A stretch of DNA of 33,315 nucleotides, taken from Lentzea indica (lineage in GTDB: Bacteria; Actinomycetota; Actinomycetes; Mycobacteriales; Pseudonocardiaceae). A program made the translations under genes and the position numbers. Under the pieces are notes generated by a model. The model was not told the origin of the DNA, made no database searches, and saw only the letters and a program-made list of their open reading frames with translations. Positions within the stretch are counted from its first letter, which is position 1; each line of letters starts with the position of its first letter. This document shows positions 1 through 7,344 of this stretch, in pieces. The stretch is taken from assembly GCF_012184385.1 (NCBI RefSeq), contig NZ_VSRL01000081.1:1-33315 (forward strand), in the 5' to 3' direction.

Positions 1-83
1 TCACCCGAGTCCGCGCCAGCCCCGAACAGGTCACCCACTACGCCCGCGCCATCCACGTCCTCGAACAACAGACTCGATCATGA
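1..83 (+). CDS. 3' end of an unidentified protein gene
   Basis: An open frame enters from the left edge (codons from base 3) and stops at TGA 81-83, leaving 26 residues. Most codons end in C or G, as expected for real coding in this genome. The visible tail contains RASPEQVTHYARAIHVLEQQ, which looks amphipathic and helical. It resembles the C-terminal helix of DUF5753/Scr1-type XRE regulators, but that is a weak impression from 26 residues. It converges on htpG with a 42-base gap in which I see no strong terminator. Confidence 0.5.
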   Translation, partial: TRVRASPEQVTHYARAIHVLEQQTRS

Positions 84-125
84 GGATGGAAAAGGCTCAG
101 TACTTGCAGACGCCCCAAAAAGGAC

Positions 126-1967
126 TCAGAAGGTGCGCTGAACCCGATCAGCGACCAGCTTCACGAACCGCGACGGGTCGGCCAGCTCACCGCCCTCTGC
201 CAGCAACGCCAGCCCGTAAAGCAGCTCCGCGGTGTCCGCCAGCGCGTCGCGCTCCCCCGCGCCGAACGCCTTGTGCAGGCCCTCCACCAACGGGTGCGTG
301 GGGTTCAGCTCCAGGATCCGCTTGATCTTCGGCAGCTCCTGCCCCATCGCCTTGTACATCTTCTCCAGCGTCGGAGTGATGTCGTGGGCGTCACCGACGA
401 CACAGGCGGGAGAGGTCGTCAAGCGCGAGGAGAGCCGGACCTCCTTGACGTTCTCCTCCAACTGCGACGCCATCCACGTCAGCAGGTCGCCGAACTCGGC
501 GGCCTTGGCCTCGTTGGCCGACTTCTCCTCCTCCGTCTCCAGGTCCACCTGCCCCTTGGCGACGGACTGGAACGGCTTGCCGTCGAACGCAGGAACGGCG
601 TCGACCCACATCTCGTCGATCGGGTCGGTCAGGATCAGCACCTCGAAACCCTTGGCGCGCAAGGCCTCCATGTGCGGCGAGTGCTCCACGGCCGTGCGGG
701 AGTCGCCGGTCATGAAGTAGATGTGCTCCTGGCCTTCCTTCATCCGCGAGACGTAGTCGGCCAGCGTCGTCAGCGAGTCCTCGGAGTGGGTCGACGCGAA
801 CGAGCAGACCTCGAGGATCGCGTCACGGTTGTCGTGGTCGGAGAGCAGGCCCTCCTTCAGGGCCGCGCCCACCTCGCTCCAGAACTTCGCGTAGTCGTCG
901 GGACGCGACGACTGCAGGGACTTGATGGACGACAGGACCTTCTTCACCAGACGGCGGCGCATCAGCTGGATCTGGCGGTCCTGCTGCAGGATCTCGCGCG
1001 AGACGTTCAGCGAGAGGTCCGCGGCGTCGACGACGCCCTTCACGAAGCGCAGGTACTCCGGCATCAGCTCGGCGCAGTCGTCCATGATGAAGACGCGCTT
1101 CACGTAGAGCTGCACACCGCGCTTGCCGTCCCGCATGAACAGGTCCATCGGGGCCTGTGTCGGCAGGAACAGCAGGGCCTGGTACTCGAAGGTGCCCTCC
1201 GCCTGCATGCGGATGGTCTCGAGCGGCGCGTTCCAGTCGTGGCTGATGTGGCGGTAGAACTCGGAGTACTCCTCCTCCGTCACCTCGGAGGCCGGGCGCG
1301 CCCACAGGGCCTTGCGGGAGTTGATCTCCTCGCCGCCCAGCCGCACGGGCCAGGTGATGAAGTCCGAGTAGCGCTTGACGATCTCGCGGATCTTCGCGGG
1401 CTCGGTGTAGTCGGGGAGCCGGTCCTCGTCGTCGGACGGCTTGAGGTGCAACGTGACCGAAGTGCCCTGCGGCGCGTCGTCGACGTCCTCGATCGTGTAC
1501 GTGCTCTCGCCGGTCGACTCCCAGCGGACGCCCTTCTCGGCGTGCGGGAACCTCGTCACGAGCGTGACCTTGTCGGCCACCATGAACGACGAGTAGAAGC
1601 CGATGCCGAACTGGCCGATCAGGTCGGACGTGGAGGACTGCTGATCCTTGAGCTGGCGCAGGAACTCCGCGGTGCCGGACTTCGCGATCGTGCCGATGAG
1701 CCGCACGACGTCCTCGCGCGTCATGCCGATGCCGTTGTCCCGCACGGTCAGCGTGCGTTCTGCCGGATCGGACTCGATCACGATGTGCAGGTCGTCGACG
1801 TCGACCTTCATGTCCTTGTCGCGGAAGGACTCCAGCCGCAGCTTGTCCAGCGCGTCCGAGGCGTTCGACACCAGCTCGCGCAGGAACGTGTCCTTGTTCG
1901 AGTAGATCGAGTGGATCATCAGCTGCAGCAGCTGACGGGCCTCGGACTGAAATGCCAGAGTTTCCAT
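126..1967 (-). CDS. htpG: Chaperone HtpG (bacterial Hsp90)
   Basis: ATP-dependent cytosolic dimeric chaperone that remodels client proteins with DnaK. The N-terminal GHKL ATPase motifs are clear: [12 protein letters not shown] (about residues 31-42, with the catalytic Glu31), DNGIGM (77-82), GTIAKSGT (92-99) and [11 protein letters not shown] (118-128). The middle and C-terminal dimerisation domains follow. At 613 residues it matches the usual family length. I chose the ATG at 1967 over the upstream in-frame start at 2003 because the protein then begins [10 protein letters not shown], as HtpG proteins do, and GTGGGGA lies just upstream as a ribosome site. It follows the lipid kinase gene by 42 bases on the same strand, so it may be the last gene of the paf-tat transcript or have its own promoter. 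No key residue is missing. Confidence 0.97.
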
Positions 1968-2009
1968 GCTTCCCCACCGAATGTGAAACGGATCGAACAG
2001 CACTACAAC

Positions 2010-2870
2010 TTAGCGACCCACAACTGTGAGAGCGCCTGGGACCGTGCGAACTGAGACGGGCAACGCTTCCAGACGCTCGCCATCGGCGTAAGCGATCCAG
2101 TCGTTGCCACCGGACAAAGTCACTTCACGCGCGCGGAACGTGCGCACGGCCGGATGCTCGGTGTGCTTGCCCGTGCGCAACGTCGGCAGCATCCGCATCA
2201 GCATCGAACGGCTCGCGTGCTCCACGACCGTCACGTCGAACAGGCCGTCGTGGGCGTCCGCCCCCGGGCACACGGGGATGCCGCCGCCGTAGTTCGGCGT
2301 GTTCCCCACCGCCACCAGCGTCGCGTCCAGCGAGAACGTCTCGGACTCGGTCGCCACCATCAGCGGCGCCGAACGCAACGACGCGAGCTCGGCCAGGATC
2401 GCCAGGTCGTAGCGGCGCGGACCGGCGGGCCAGCGCATCGCGTTCGCCCGCTCGTTCACCGCGGAGTCGAACCCGGCGCACAGCACCGTCGCGAACCACT
2501 GCCCGGTCGACAACCGGCCCAGGTCGAGCGTTTTCCTCGTGCCGTGCACGACGTCGTCGACGGTCGCAGACCCGATGGCGTTCGCGAGGTCGTTGCCGGT
2601 GCCCGCCGGCACGATGCCCAACGCCGTCGAGGTGCCCGCGCAGGCCTGAAGGCCCAGGTGAGCGGCACCGTCACCGCCTAGCACGACCAGCAGGTCGACA
2701 CCGTCGGCGACGGCCTCGCGGGCCATCGCCAGCGTGCCCTCGGCGTCGTGTGCCACGAGCTGCGTCAACGAGGAGACGTGCGGACGCAACGCGGCGGCGG
2801 TCGACCCTGCCATCCGGGCCGCCCGCCCCTTGCCCGACGCCGGGCAGACCAGCAGGGCTGCCCTGGTCAC
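2010..2870 (-). CDS. Diacylglycerol kinase family lipid kinase
   Basis: Predicted cytosolic or membrane-associated lipid kinase of the DAGK catalytic superfamily (DgkB/YegS-like), 286 residues. It would phosphorylate diacylglycerol or a related lipid for phospholipid recycling; the exact substrate cannot be read from sequence. The nucleotide-binding signature is LGGDGAAHL (GGDG at 65-68) followed by PAGTGNDLA (88-96). A C-terminal DGLFDVTVV segment is typical of the second family domain. The usual GGDGT has Ala in place of Thr. The GTG start at 2870 overlaps the tatC stop by 4 bases (GTGA), so the two genes are translationally coupled. In mycobacteria the gene after tatC is the helicase helY; here it is this kinase and then htpG. 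Confidence 0.9.
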   Translation of the reverse strand: MTRAALLVCPASGKGRAARMAGSTAAALRPHVSSLTQLVAHDAEGTLAMAREAVADGVDLLVVLGGDGAAHLGLQACAGTSTALGIVPAGTGNDLANAIGSATVDDVVHGTRKTLDLGRLSTGQWFATVLCAGFDSAVNERANAMRWPAGPRRYDLAILAELASLRSAPLMVATESETFSLDATLVAVGNTPNYGGGIPVCPGADAHDGLFDVTVVEHASRSMLMRMLPTLRTGKHTEHPAVRTFRAREVTLSGGNDWIAYADGERLEALPVSVRTVPGALTVVGR

Positions 2871-3850
2871 GTGGCGTCGTCGTAGTTCACGCGCTTCTCC
2901 GGCTCCGCGGCGACGGCCTTCTCGCCGGGCATGTCGCCGTCCGCGTCGGACGGCGTGTAGTCGAACGGCGCCGCCTCGTTGTCGTCGAGAGCGTCCCAGC
3001 CCTCGGCCGCACGGAGCTTCGCCTTGCGCTTGTCGTGGATCCGCGCGAGCTGGATCGCCATCTCGAACAGCAACGACAACGCGATCGCCAGCACGACCAT
3101 CGAGATCGGGTCGGTGCCCGGCGTCGCGATCGCGGCGAACACGAACAGGCCCATCAGCAGGCCCCGCCGCCACTTGGCCAGCCGCTCGTACGACACCACG
3201 CCCGCGCGGTTGAGCATCACCACGACCAGCGGCAGCAGGAAGCTCACGCCGAAGATGAACAGCATGGTGATCACGAAGTTGATGTACTTGCTACCGGTGA
3301 GCGCCGTGGTCCAGTTCTCGCCACCGAAGCCGAGCAGCACCTTCAGGCCCTCGGGCACCACCAGGTAGGCGAGCACCGCGCCGGCCACGAACAGCAGCGC
3401 GCCCGCACCGACGAACACCCGCGCGAAGTTGCGTTCCTTCGTGTACAGGCCGGGCGTGATGAACGCCCAGATCTGGTACAGCCACAGCGGGCTGAGCAGC
3501 ACCGCACCCGCCGCCGTGCCGACCTGCAGCTGCACGAGGAAGATCTCGAACGGCTCGGTCTGCAGCAGCGCGCAGCTGCCGTCACTGGTGATCTTGGCCC
3601 GGTACTTGTCGAGGTCGGGCTGGCAGTACGGCCCCGTCAGGATGTCGCCCAGCGACGGGATCGGGCCGAGCCGTACCTGGAACCAGATGAAGCCGAAGAT
3701 GGCACCGACGGCGATGACCAGCATCGCCAGGCCGAGGCGGTACCGCAGCTCGTAGAGGTGCTCTTTGAGCGACATCGTGCCGTCGGGGTTGCCCCGACGG
3801 CGCCTGCCGCGTTCCCGGCGCTCGGCGAACCACCGGAACGGACTTGCCAC
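2867..3850 (-). CDS. tatC: Twin-arginine translocase subunit TatC
   Basis: Integral membrane receptor core of the Tat pathway, which exports folded proteins bearing a twin-arginine signal. The 327-residue protein begins with a basic cytoplasmic tail, then MSLKEHLYELRYRL, which is the conserved TatC N-terminal motif. Six hydrophobic segments follow, including the loop region YQIWAFITPGLYTKE with the conserved Glu. The C-terminal tail (about 50 residues) is acidic and cytoplasmic. The GTG at 3850 is the start in use; an ATG at the MSLKEH position is an internal alternative that would remove the basic tail. TatA lies 40 bases upstream, so the two form one transcript. No tatB lies in the window. 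Confidence 0.97.
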   Translation of the reverse strand: MASPFRWFAERRERGRRRRGNPDGTMSLKEHLYELRYRLGLAMLVIAVGAIFGFIWFQVRLGPIPSLGDILTGPYCQPDLDKYRAKITSDGSCALLQTEPFEIFLVQLQVGTAAGAVLLSPLWLYQIWAFITPGLYTKERNFARVFVGAGALLFVAGAVLAYLVVPEGLKVLLGFGGENWTTALTGSKYINFVITMLFIFGVSFLLPLVVVMLNRAGVVSYERLAKWRRGLLMGLFVFAAIATPGTDPISMVVLAIALSLLFEMAIQLARIHDKRKAKLRAAEGWDALDDNEAAPFDYTPSDADGDMPGEKAVAAEPEKRVNYDDAT

Positions 3851-3890
3851 CTCGCTGACCGTCCTTACAAGTCTGCGACCAGAAGGTCAG

Positions 3891-4202
3891 TTAGTTGGCC
3901 TTGTTCTGCGAGGTCTGCTCGATGGGCGGCGCGACCTGCGGCTGCTGCTGAACCGGCTGCTGAACCGGCTGCTGCACCTGCGGCTGGGCCGGCGGAAGCT
4001 GCTGCACCGGCTGCTGCACGGGCTGCTGCGCGACGGGCGCGTCGTCCGTGGCGTCGGGATCGCGCAGGCCCTTCGTCTCGGCCTTGAAGATCTTCGCCGA
4101 CCGGCCGATCGACCGGGCCATGTCAGGAAGCTTCTTCGCACCGAACAGCAAGATGATCACCACAGCGATGATGATCAGCTCGGTGGGTCCGAGGTTAGGC
4201 AT
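3891..4202 (-). CDS. tatA: Tat translocase pore subunit TatA
   Basis: Small membrane subunit that oligomerises to form the Tat translocation path. The first 40 residues are canonical: MPNLGPTELIIIAVVIILLF as the membrane helix, then the FGAKKLPD hinge and the amphipathic helix ARSIGRSAKIFKAE. The C-terminal half (from about residue 58) is a Gln/Pro/Val-rich low-complexity tail with repeats of PVQQ, longer and more repetitive than in most TatA proteins. The ribosome site AGGAGG sits 7 bases before the ATG and is one of the best in the window. The start overlaps the end of the upstream small membrane protein gene by 8 bases. Confidence 0.97.
   Translation of the reverse strand: MPNLGPTELIIIAVVIILLFGAKKLPDMARSIGRSAKIFKAETKGLRDPDATDDAPVAQQPVQQPVQQLPPAQPQVQQPVQQPVQQQPQVAPPIEQTSQNKAN
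3941..4030 (-). repeat. Imperfect 12-bp repeats encoding the PVQQ tail of TatA
   Basis: On the + strand the unit CCGGCTGCTGAA and variants (CCGGCTGCTGCA, CGGGCTGCTGCG) recur in phase with the tatA codons. They encode PVQQ/PVQQP blocks separated by one short PPAQPQV segment. Units this similar at the DNA level suggest expansion by replication slippage. Confidence 0.7.
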
Positions 4203-4473
4203 TGCTGGTCCTCCTGTCTGCCCCGCGACGTCGATCGTACGCGGGGTTTGCCCTGGTGCGGGCCTGTCCTGAAGGCCGTCGTTCGGCGAAGGCCACCTTC
4301 AGCGCGGCTCGCCGCGCCTTCAGCAGACCGACACCGTTGCCGACACTGTCCCCCACCAGAGTGCGGGCGCTGGCGAATCGACGCAAGGATCGGATGACTC
4401 GGACCGCGATCACGACCAGCGCGATCAGGCCGAGCGCGATCAGCGCCAGGGTCGGTGTAGACGGCACGAGCAC
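4195..4473 (-). CDS. Small single-pass membrane protein between pafC and tatA
   Basis: A 92-residue protein I cannot assign to a named family. After a short N-terminus comes one hydrophobic helix (about residues 8-26, LALIALGLIALVVIAVRVI). A strongly basic tail rich in Arg and Ala follows (RSLRRF, KARRAALK, RRRGADRR), which by the positive-inside rule would face the cytoplasm. It starts 12 bases after pafC and overlaps the tatA start by 8 bases, so it belongs to the paf-tat operon and is coupled to tatA. The start may be GTG 4473 or the in-frame GTG 4467; the second fits a TATAAC element 8 bases upstream. A role with Tat or the membrane is only suggested by position. Confidence 0.75.
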   Translation of the reverse strand: MLVPSTPTLALIALGLIALVVIAVRVIRSLRRFASARTLVGDSVGNGVGLLKARRAALKVAFAERRPSGQARTRANPAYDRRRGADRRTSNA

Positions 4474-4475
4474 AC

Positions 4476-4481
4476 GTTATA
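4476..4481 (-). promoter_or_regulatory. Possible -10 element before the small membrane protein
   Basis: TATAAC lies between the pafC stop and the small membrane gene, 8 bases before GTG 4467. It could start a leaderless tatAC transcript independent of pafBC. I see no convincing -35. Confidence 0.3.
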
Positions 4482-4485
4482 CGTC

Positions 4486-5457
4486 TTAGGTGGACAACAG
4501 GTGATCTGCCCGGCGCAACGCTTCCCGAGCTTGGCGCGTCACCTCGTCCGCGAGCTCCGCCGGCTGCTCGACGTGCACGTCACCGCCGAGCCCGAGGAGC
4601 AGGCGGACCATCCAGGACGAGTCGTCGTAGCGCATGAGGACACGCGTGCGGCCGTCCGAGAGCTCGGCGGCGTGGTCGACCGGGTAGTACTCCGCGACCC
4701 AGTGCGCGTCCGGTTCGAGAAGAAGGACCGCGATCTTCTGATCGTCCCGCGGCTGGAACAACCCCTCCGACGTATCGGTCAGCCGGGCGTGCGGAGGGGG
4801 CGACGACTGCTCGTCGAGCACGTCCACCTCGTCGATCCGGTCGAGCCGGAACAACCGCACACCGAGCGCCGAACGGCACCACGCTTCGAGGTAGCCGCGG
4901 CCTTCCACGAGCAGCAGACGCATCGGGTCGACGACCCGATCGCTCATCGCGTCGTGCGACTGCGAGTAGTAGCGGATGCGCACGGCCCGTTCGCGCTTCA
5001 CGGCGTCCTGCACGGCGGCACGGATCTCCGCGGTCTCCCCGCGCTCGAACGCGCCGAGCCCGACCACCATGCCCGCGGGCTGCGCCTTGCCGACCGCCGA
5101 CTCGATCTTGGCCAGCGCCCGTTGCACCGCGTCAGTGTCGACGACTCCAGGCGTGTCCGCGAGGGCCCGCAACGCCACCAGCAGCGATGCCGCCTCGGCC
5201 GCGGTGAGCCGCAACGGCCGGTTCATGCCGGCGTCGAACGAAACGGTGATCGTCTCGCCCTCGAACGACAGGTCGATCAGGTCGCCAGGCCCGTAGCCGG
5301 GCAGGCCGCACATCCACAGCAGCTCGAGGTCCTTGCGTAGCTGCTTGGGCGTGATGCCGAAGTCGGCGGCGGCCTCCTTGACCGTGATGGCGGGCCGGTT
5401 GAGCAGGTACGGCACGAGTGCGAGCAGACGCGGCAGCCGTTCGTTCGACGCGGTCAC
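4486..5457 (-). CDS. pafC: WYL-domain transcriptional regulator PafC
   Basis: Partner of PafB; in mycobacteria the PafBC heterodimer activates RecA/LexA-independent DNA-damage genes. The 323-residue protein has an N-terminal winged helix-turn-helix (about residues 5-60, with TVKEAAADFGITPKQLRKDL). It is followed by the WYL domain, in which GYLEAWCRSALGVRLFRLDR occupies the WYL ligand position, and then a WCX C-terminal extension. The GTG start overlaps the pafB stop by 4 bases (GTGA), with AAGGAG 5 bases upstream, so the two subunits are translationally coupled. An upstream in-frame extension into pafB is rejected because it reads the wrong frame of that gene. Confidence 0.95.
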   Translation of the reverse strand: MTASNERLPRLLALVPYLLNRPAITVKEAAADFGITPKQLRKDLELLWMCGLPGYGPGDLIDLSFEGETITVSFDAGMNRPLRLTAAEAASLLVALRALADTPGVVDTDAVQRALAKIESAVGKAQPAGMVVGLGAFERGETAEIRAAVQDAVKRERAVRIRYYSQSHDAMSDRVVDPMRLLLVEGRGYLEAWCRSALGVRLFRLDRIDEVDVLDEQSSPPPHARLTDTSEGLFQPRDDQKIAVLLLEPDAHWVAEYYPVDHAAELSDGRTRVLMRYDDSSWMVRLLLGLGGDVHVEQPAELADEVTRQAREALRRADHLLST

Positions 5458-6419
5458 CGCGCTCCTTCCAGTGCACCCTGCAGGCGGTCGCGCACGCTCT
5501 TCTGGAGGACCTCCGGCTCCAGCACCACGACGTCGGGCCCGAAGCCCGCCAGCCACTTGGCCGCCGAGTCGGGGAACTTCAGGTCGATCTCGACGACGTC
5601 GCCGCCGTCGCGTTCCTCGACGACCTTCGCGTGCCGGCGCAGGCCCTGCGCCCGGTCCTTCGCCACCCAGATCTTGGCAGGCGCCGTGTGGTGCGGATCC
5701 ACCTCCGTGCGCGCGATGAGGCTCATCAGGTCGATGCCCTCCGGCACCCTGAAAGCGTTGGGCTTGCCGACGGTGCGCACCTGGCCGACGACCCTCGACA
5801 GCCGGAAGCAGCGCGTGTCGTCGCGGTCGCGATCCCAGCCGACGAGGTACCACTTGCCGCGCCAGGCGACCACGCCCCACGGCTCGACCGTTCGTTCCTT
5901 CTGCCCGCCCGGCGGCGGTTTGCGGTAGTCGAACGAGACCACCTGCCCCGCCTGCACGGCCTGCAGGAGCGGCGGGAACGCGGGCTCGTTCGCCCGCACC
6001 TTGGGTTCGACGGCGGCCGGCGCGTCCTGGTCGACGTCCACGCCCGCGGCCCTGAGCTTGATCAACGCCCCGTGCACCGCACCCGTGAGCTGCGGTGAGT
6101 CCCAGAGCCTGGCGGCCAACGCCACCGCGGCCGCCTCATCGGGTTCGAGGTCGATGTCGCCGAGCTCGTAGTCGCGCCTAGCGATCCGGTATCCGTCCTC
6201 CGCACCCTCCACGTTCGACTGCCGCCCGGTCTCCAGCGGCACGCCGAGATCCCGCAGCTCGGACTTGTCCCTTTCGAACATGCGGAAGAACGCCTCGTCC
6301 GTCGGCGCTTCGTGATAGCCGGGGACGATGGCGCGGATGCGCTCCGCTGTCAGGTACTGACGGGTCGACAGCAGGCACAGCACCAGGTTGACAAGGCGTT
6401 CGGCGCGTGCGATGGCCAC
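5454..6419 (-). CDS. pafB: WYL-domain transcriptional regulator PafB
   Basis: First subunit of the PafBC DNA-damage regulator. The N-terminal winged helix begins AIARAERLVNLVLCLLSTRQ, typical of PafB. The WYL domain carries WGVVAWRGKWYLVGWDRDR with an intact WYL motif near the middle, followed by the FRLSR strand and a WCX domain. I prefer GTG 6419 (321 residues) to the in-frame TTG at 6425, because TAGGGT ends 6 bases before that GTG and homologues begin at this point. The transcript would then be leaderless. pafB is separated from pafA by two unrelated genes (6481-8343), unlike the adjacent pafA-pafB-pafC order of mycobacteria. Confidence 0.95.
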   Translation of the reverse strand: MAIARAERLVNLVLCLLSTRQYLTAERIRAIVPGYHEAPTDEAFFRMFERDKSELRDLGVPLETGRQSNVEGAEDGYRIARRDYELGDIDLEPDEAAAVALAARLWDSPQLTGAVHGALIKLRAAGVDVDQDAPAAVEPKVRANEPAFPPLLQAVQAGQVVSFDYRKPPPGGQKERTVEPWGVVAWRGKWYLVGWDRDRDDTRCFRLSRVVGQVRTVGKPNAFRVPEGIDLMSLIARTEVDPHHTAPAKIWVAKDRAQGLRRHAKVVEERDGGDVVEIDLKFPDSAAKWLAGFGPDVVVLEPEVLQKSVRDRLQGALEGAR

Positions 6420-6425
6420 GGACAA

Positions 6426-6431
6426 ACCCTA
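6426..6431 (-). promoter_or_regulatory. -10 element of pafB (leaderless start)
   Basis: TAGGGT with 6 bases to GTG 6419. The TAnnnT form and spacing match the -10 seen before several other genes of this window. The DNA-damage type promoter recognised by PafBC itself was not searched for. Confidence 0.5.
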
Positions 6432-6480
6432 ACGCGTGCGCGCGCCGAAACCTCATCACCACCTGTCGTCAACGGTCCGT

Positions 6481-7326
6481 TCAGAGCAGAGTGCGCAATT
6501 CCCGGACCAGCTCGGCGGGTGCTTCCTCGGCCATGTGGTGCCCACAGTCGATGGCACGTACCTGCACGTCGTCGGCCCACTCGGCCCAGATTCCCGGCAG
6601 GTCCTCGTACAACTCCCCGAGGTCGTCCTTGGCCGCCCACAACGCCAGCACCGGACACGCGATCTTGCGCCCGTTGGCCCGGTCCTCGTCGTCGTGGTGG
6701 CGATCGACCTCAAGCCCGGCGCGGTAGTCACCGCACATCGCGACGACGGTCTCGGCGTCGTGGACGGCGCGCTGGAAGTCGGCCCAGTTCTCCACGCCCA
6801 TCGCGAGAGGCGTGTCGTGGTAACGCCCGCCGTACCAGAGGTCGGGATCCTGGGTGATCATCGCGGCGGCCAGCTCCTGCCGCGCCAGGAAGAACCAGTG
6901 GTACCAGGACTGCGCGAACCGGGCGTCACAGCGACTCAAATGAGCACCGATCGGCAACGCGTCCAGCACGGCCAGCCGCGTGACCCTGCCGGGATGGTCC
7001 AGCGCCAGCCTGATCGCCGCGGCGCCACCCCGGTCGTGGCCGACGACCGCGAACCGCTCGTGCCCCAGCTCCCGCATCAGATTCACGAAGTCGCGGGCCA
7101 TGGCGCGTTTCGAGTAGTCGCCGGGTTTGCTGGACTCTCCGTAGCCCCGCAGGTCCGGGCACACCACCGTGTAGTCATTGGCGAGCAACGGTCCGACGCG
7201 ATGCCACGTCGTGTGCGTCCGAGGGTGGCCGTGCAGGAGGAGCACCGGTGGCCCTGCCCCACCGGTCCTCACTCGCAGCACGGCCTCGCCGACGTCGATG
7301 CGGCGCAACGAGAATCCCTCGAACAC
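6481..7326 (-). CDS. Alpha/beta hydrolase, fluoroacetate dehalogenase-like
   Basis: A 281-residue alpha/beta hydrolase with an aspartate nucleophile, placing it in the haloacetate dehalogenase/epoxide hydrolase branch. Motifs: oxyanion HGHPRTH (32-38), DLRGYGESSKP (58-68), nucleophile elbow GHDRGG with Asp98, LAVLDALP with Asp122, YHW with His143-Trp144, and GHH with the catalytic His263. Spacings from the nucleophile to Asp122 (24) and His143 (45) equal those I recall for fluoroacetate dehalogenase (Asp110, Asp134, His155). Arg99 matches its carboxylate-binding Arg111, but the second one, Arg114, is Ala102 here, so the substrate may differ. The start is a GTG with only a weak ribosome site. 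It lies between pafB and the BNR gene on the same strand. Confidence 0.88.
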   Translation of the reverse strand: MFEGFSLRRIDVGEAVLRVRTGGAGPPVLLLHGHPRTHTTWHRVGPLLANDYTVVCPDLRGYGESSKPGDYSKRAMARDFVNLMRELGHERFAVVGHDRGGAAAIRLALDHPGRVTRLAVLDALPIGAHLSRCDARFAQSWYHWFFLARQELAAAMITQDPDLWYGGRYHDTPLAMGVENWADFQRAVHDAETVVAMCGDYRAGLEVDRHHDDEDRANGRKIACPVLALWAAKDDLGELYEDLPGIWAEWADDVQVRAIDCGHHMAEEAPAELVRELRTLL

Positions 7327-7344
7327 CCGCTAGAACTACCCCGG

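Noticed and set aside
273..2054. Long + strand open frame (593 codons) opposite htpG
   Set aside because: Antisense shadow of htpG: Arg/Leu/Val-rich with no domain and no ribosome site, while the minus strand encodes a full HtpG.
2750..4087. 445-codon + strand open frame across tatC and tatA
   Set aside because: Antisense to tatC and tatA, with low-complexity Ala/Arg runs and no recognisable domain.
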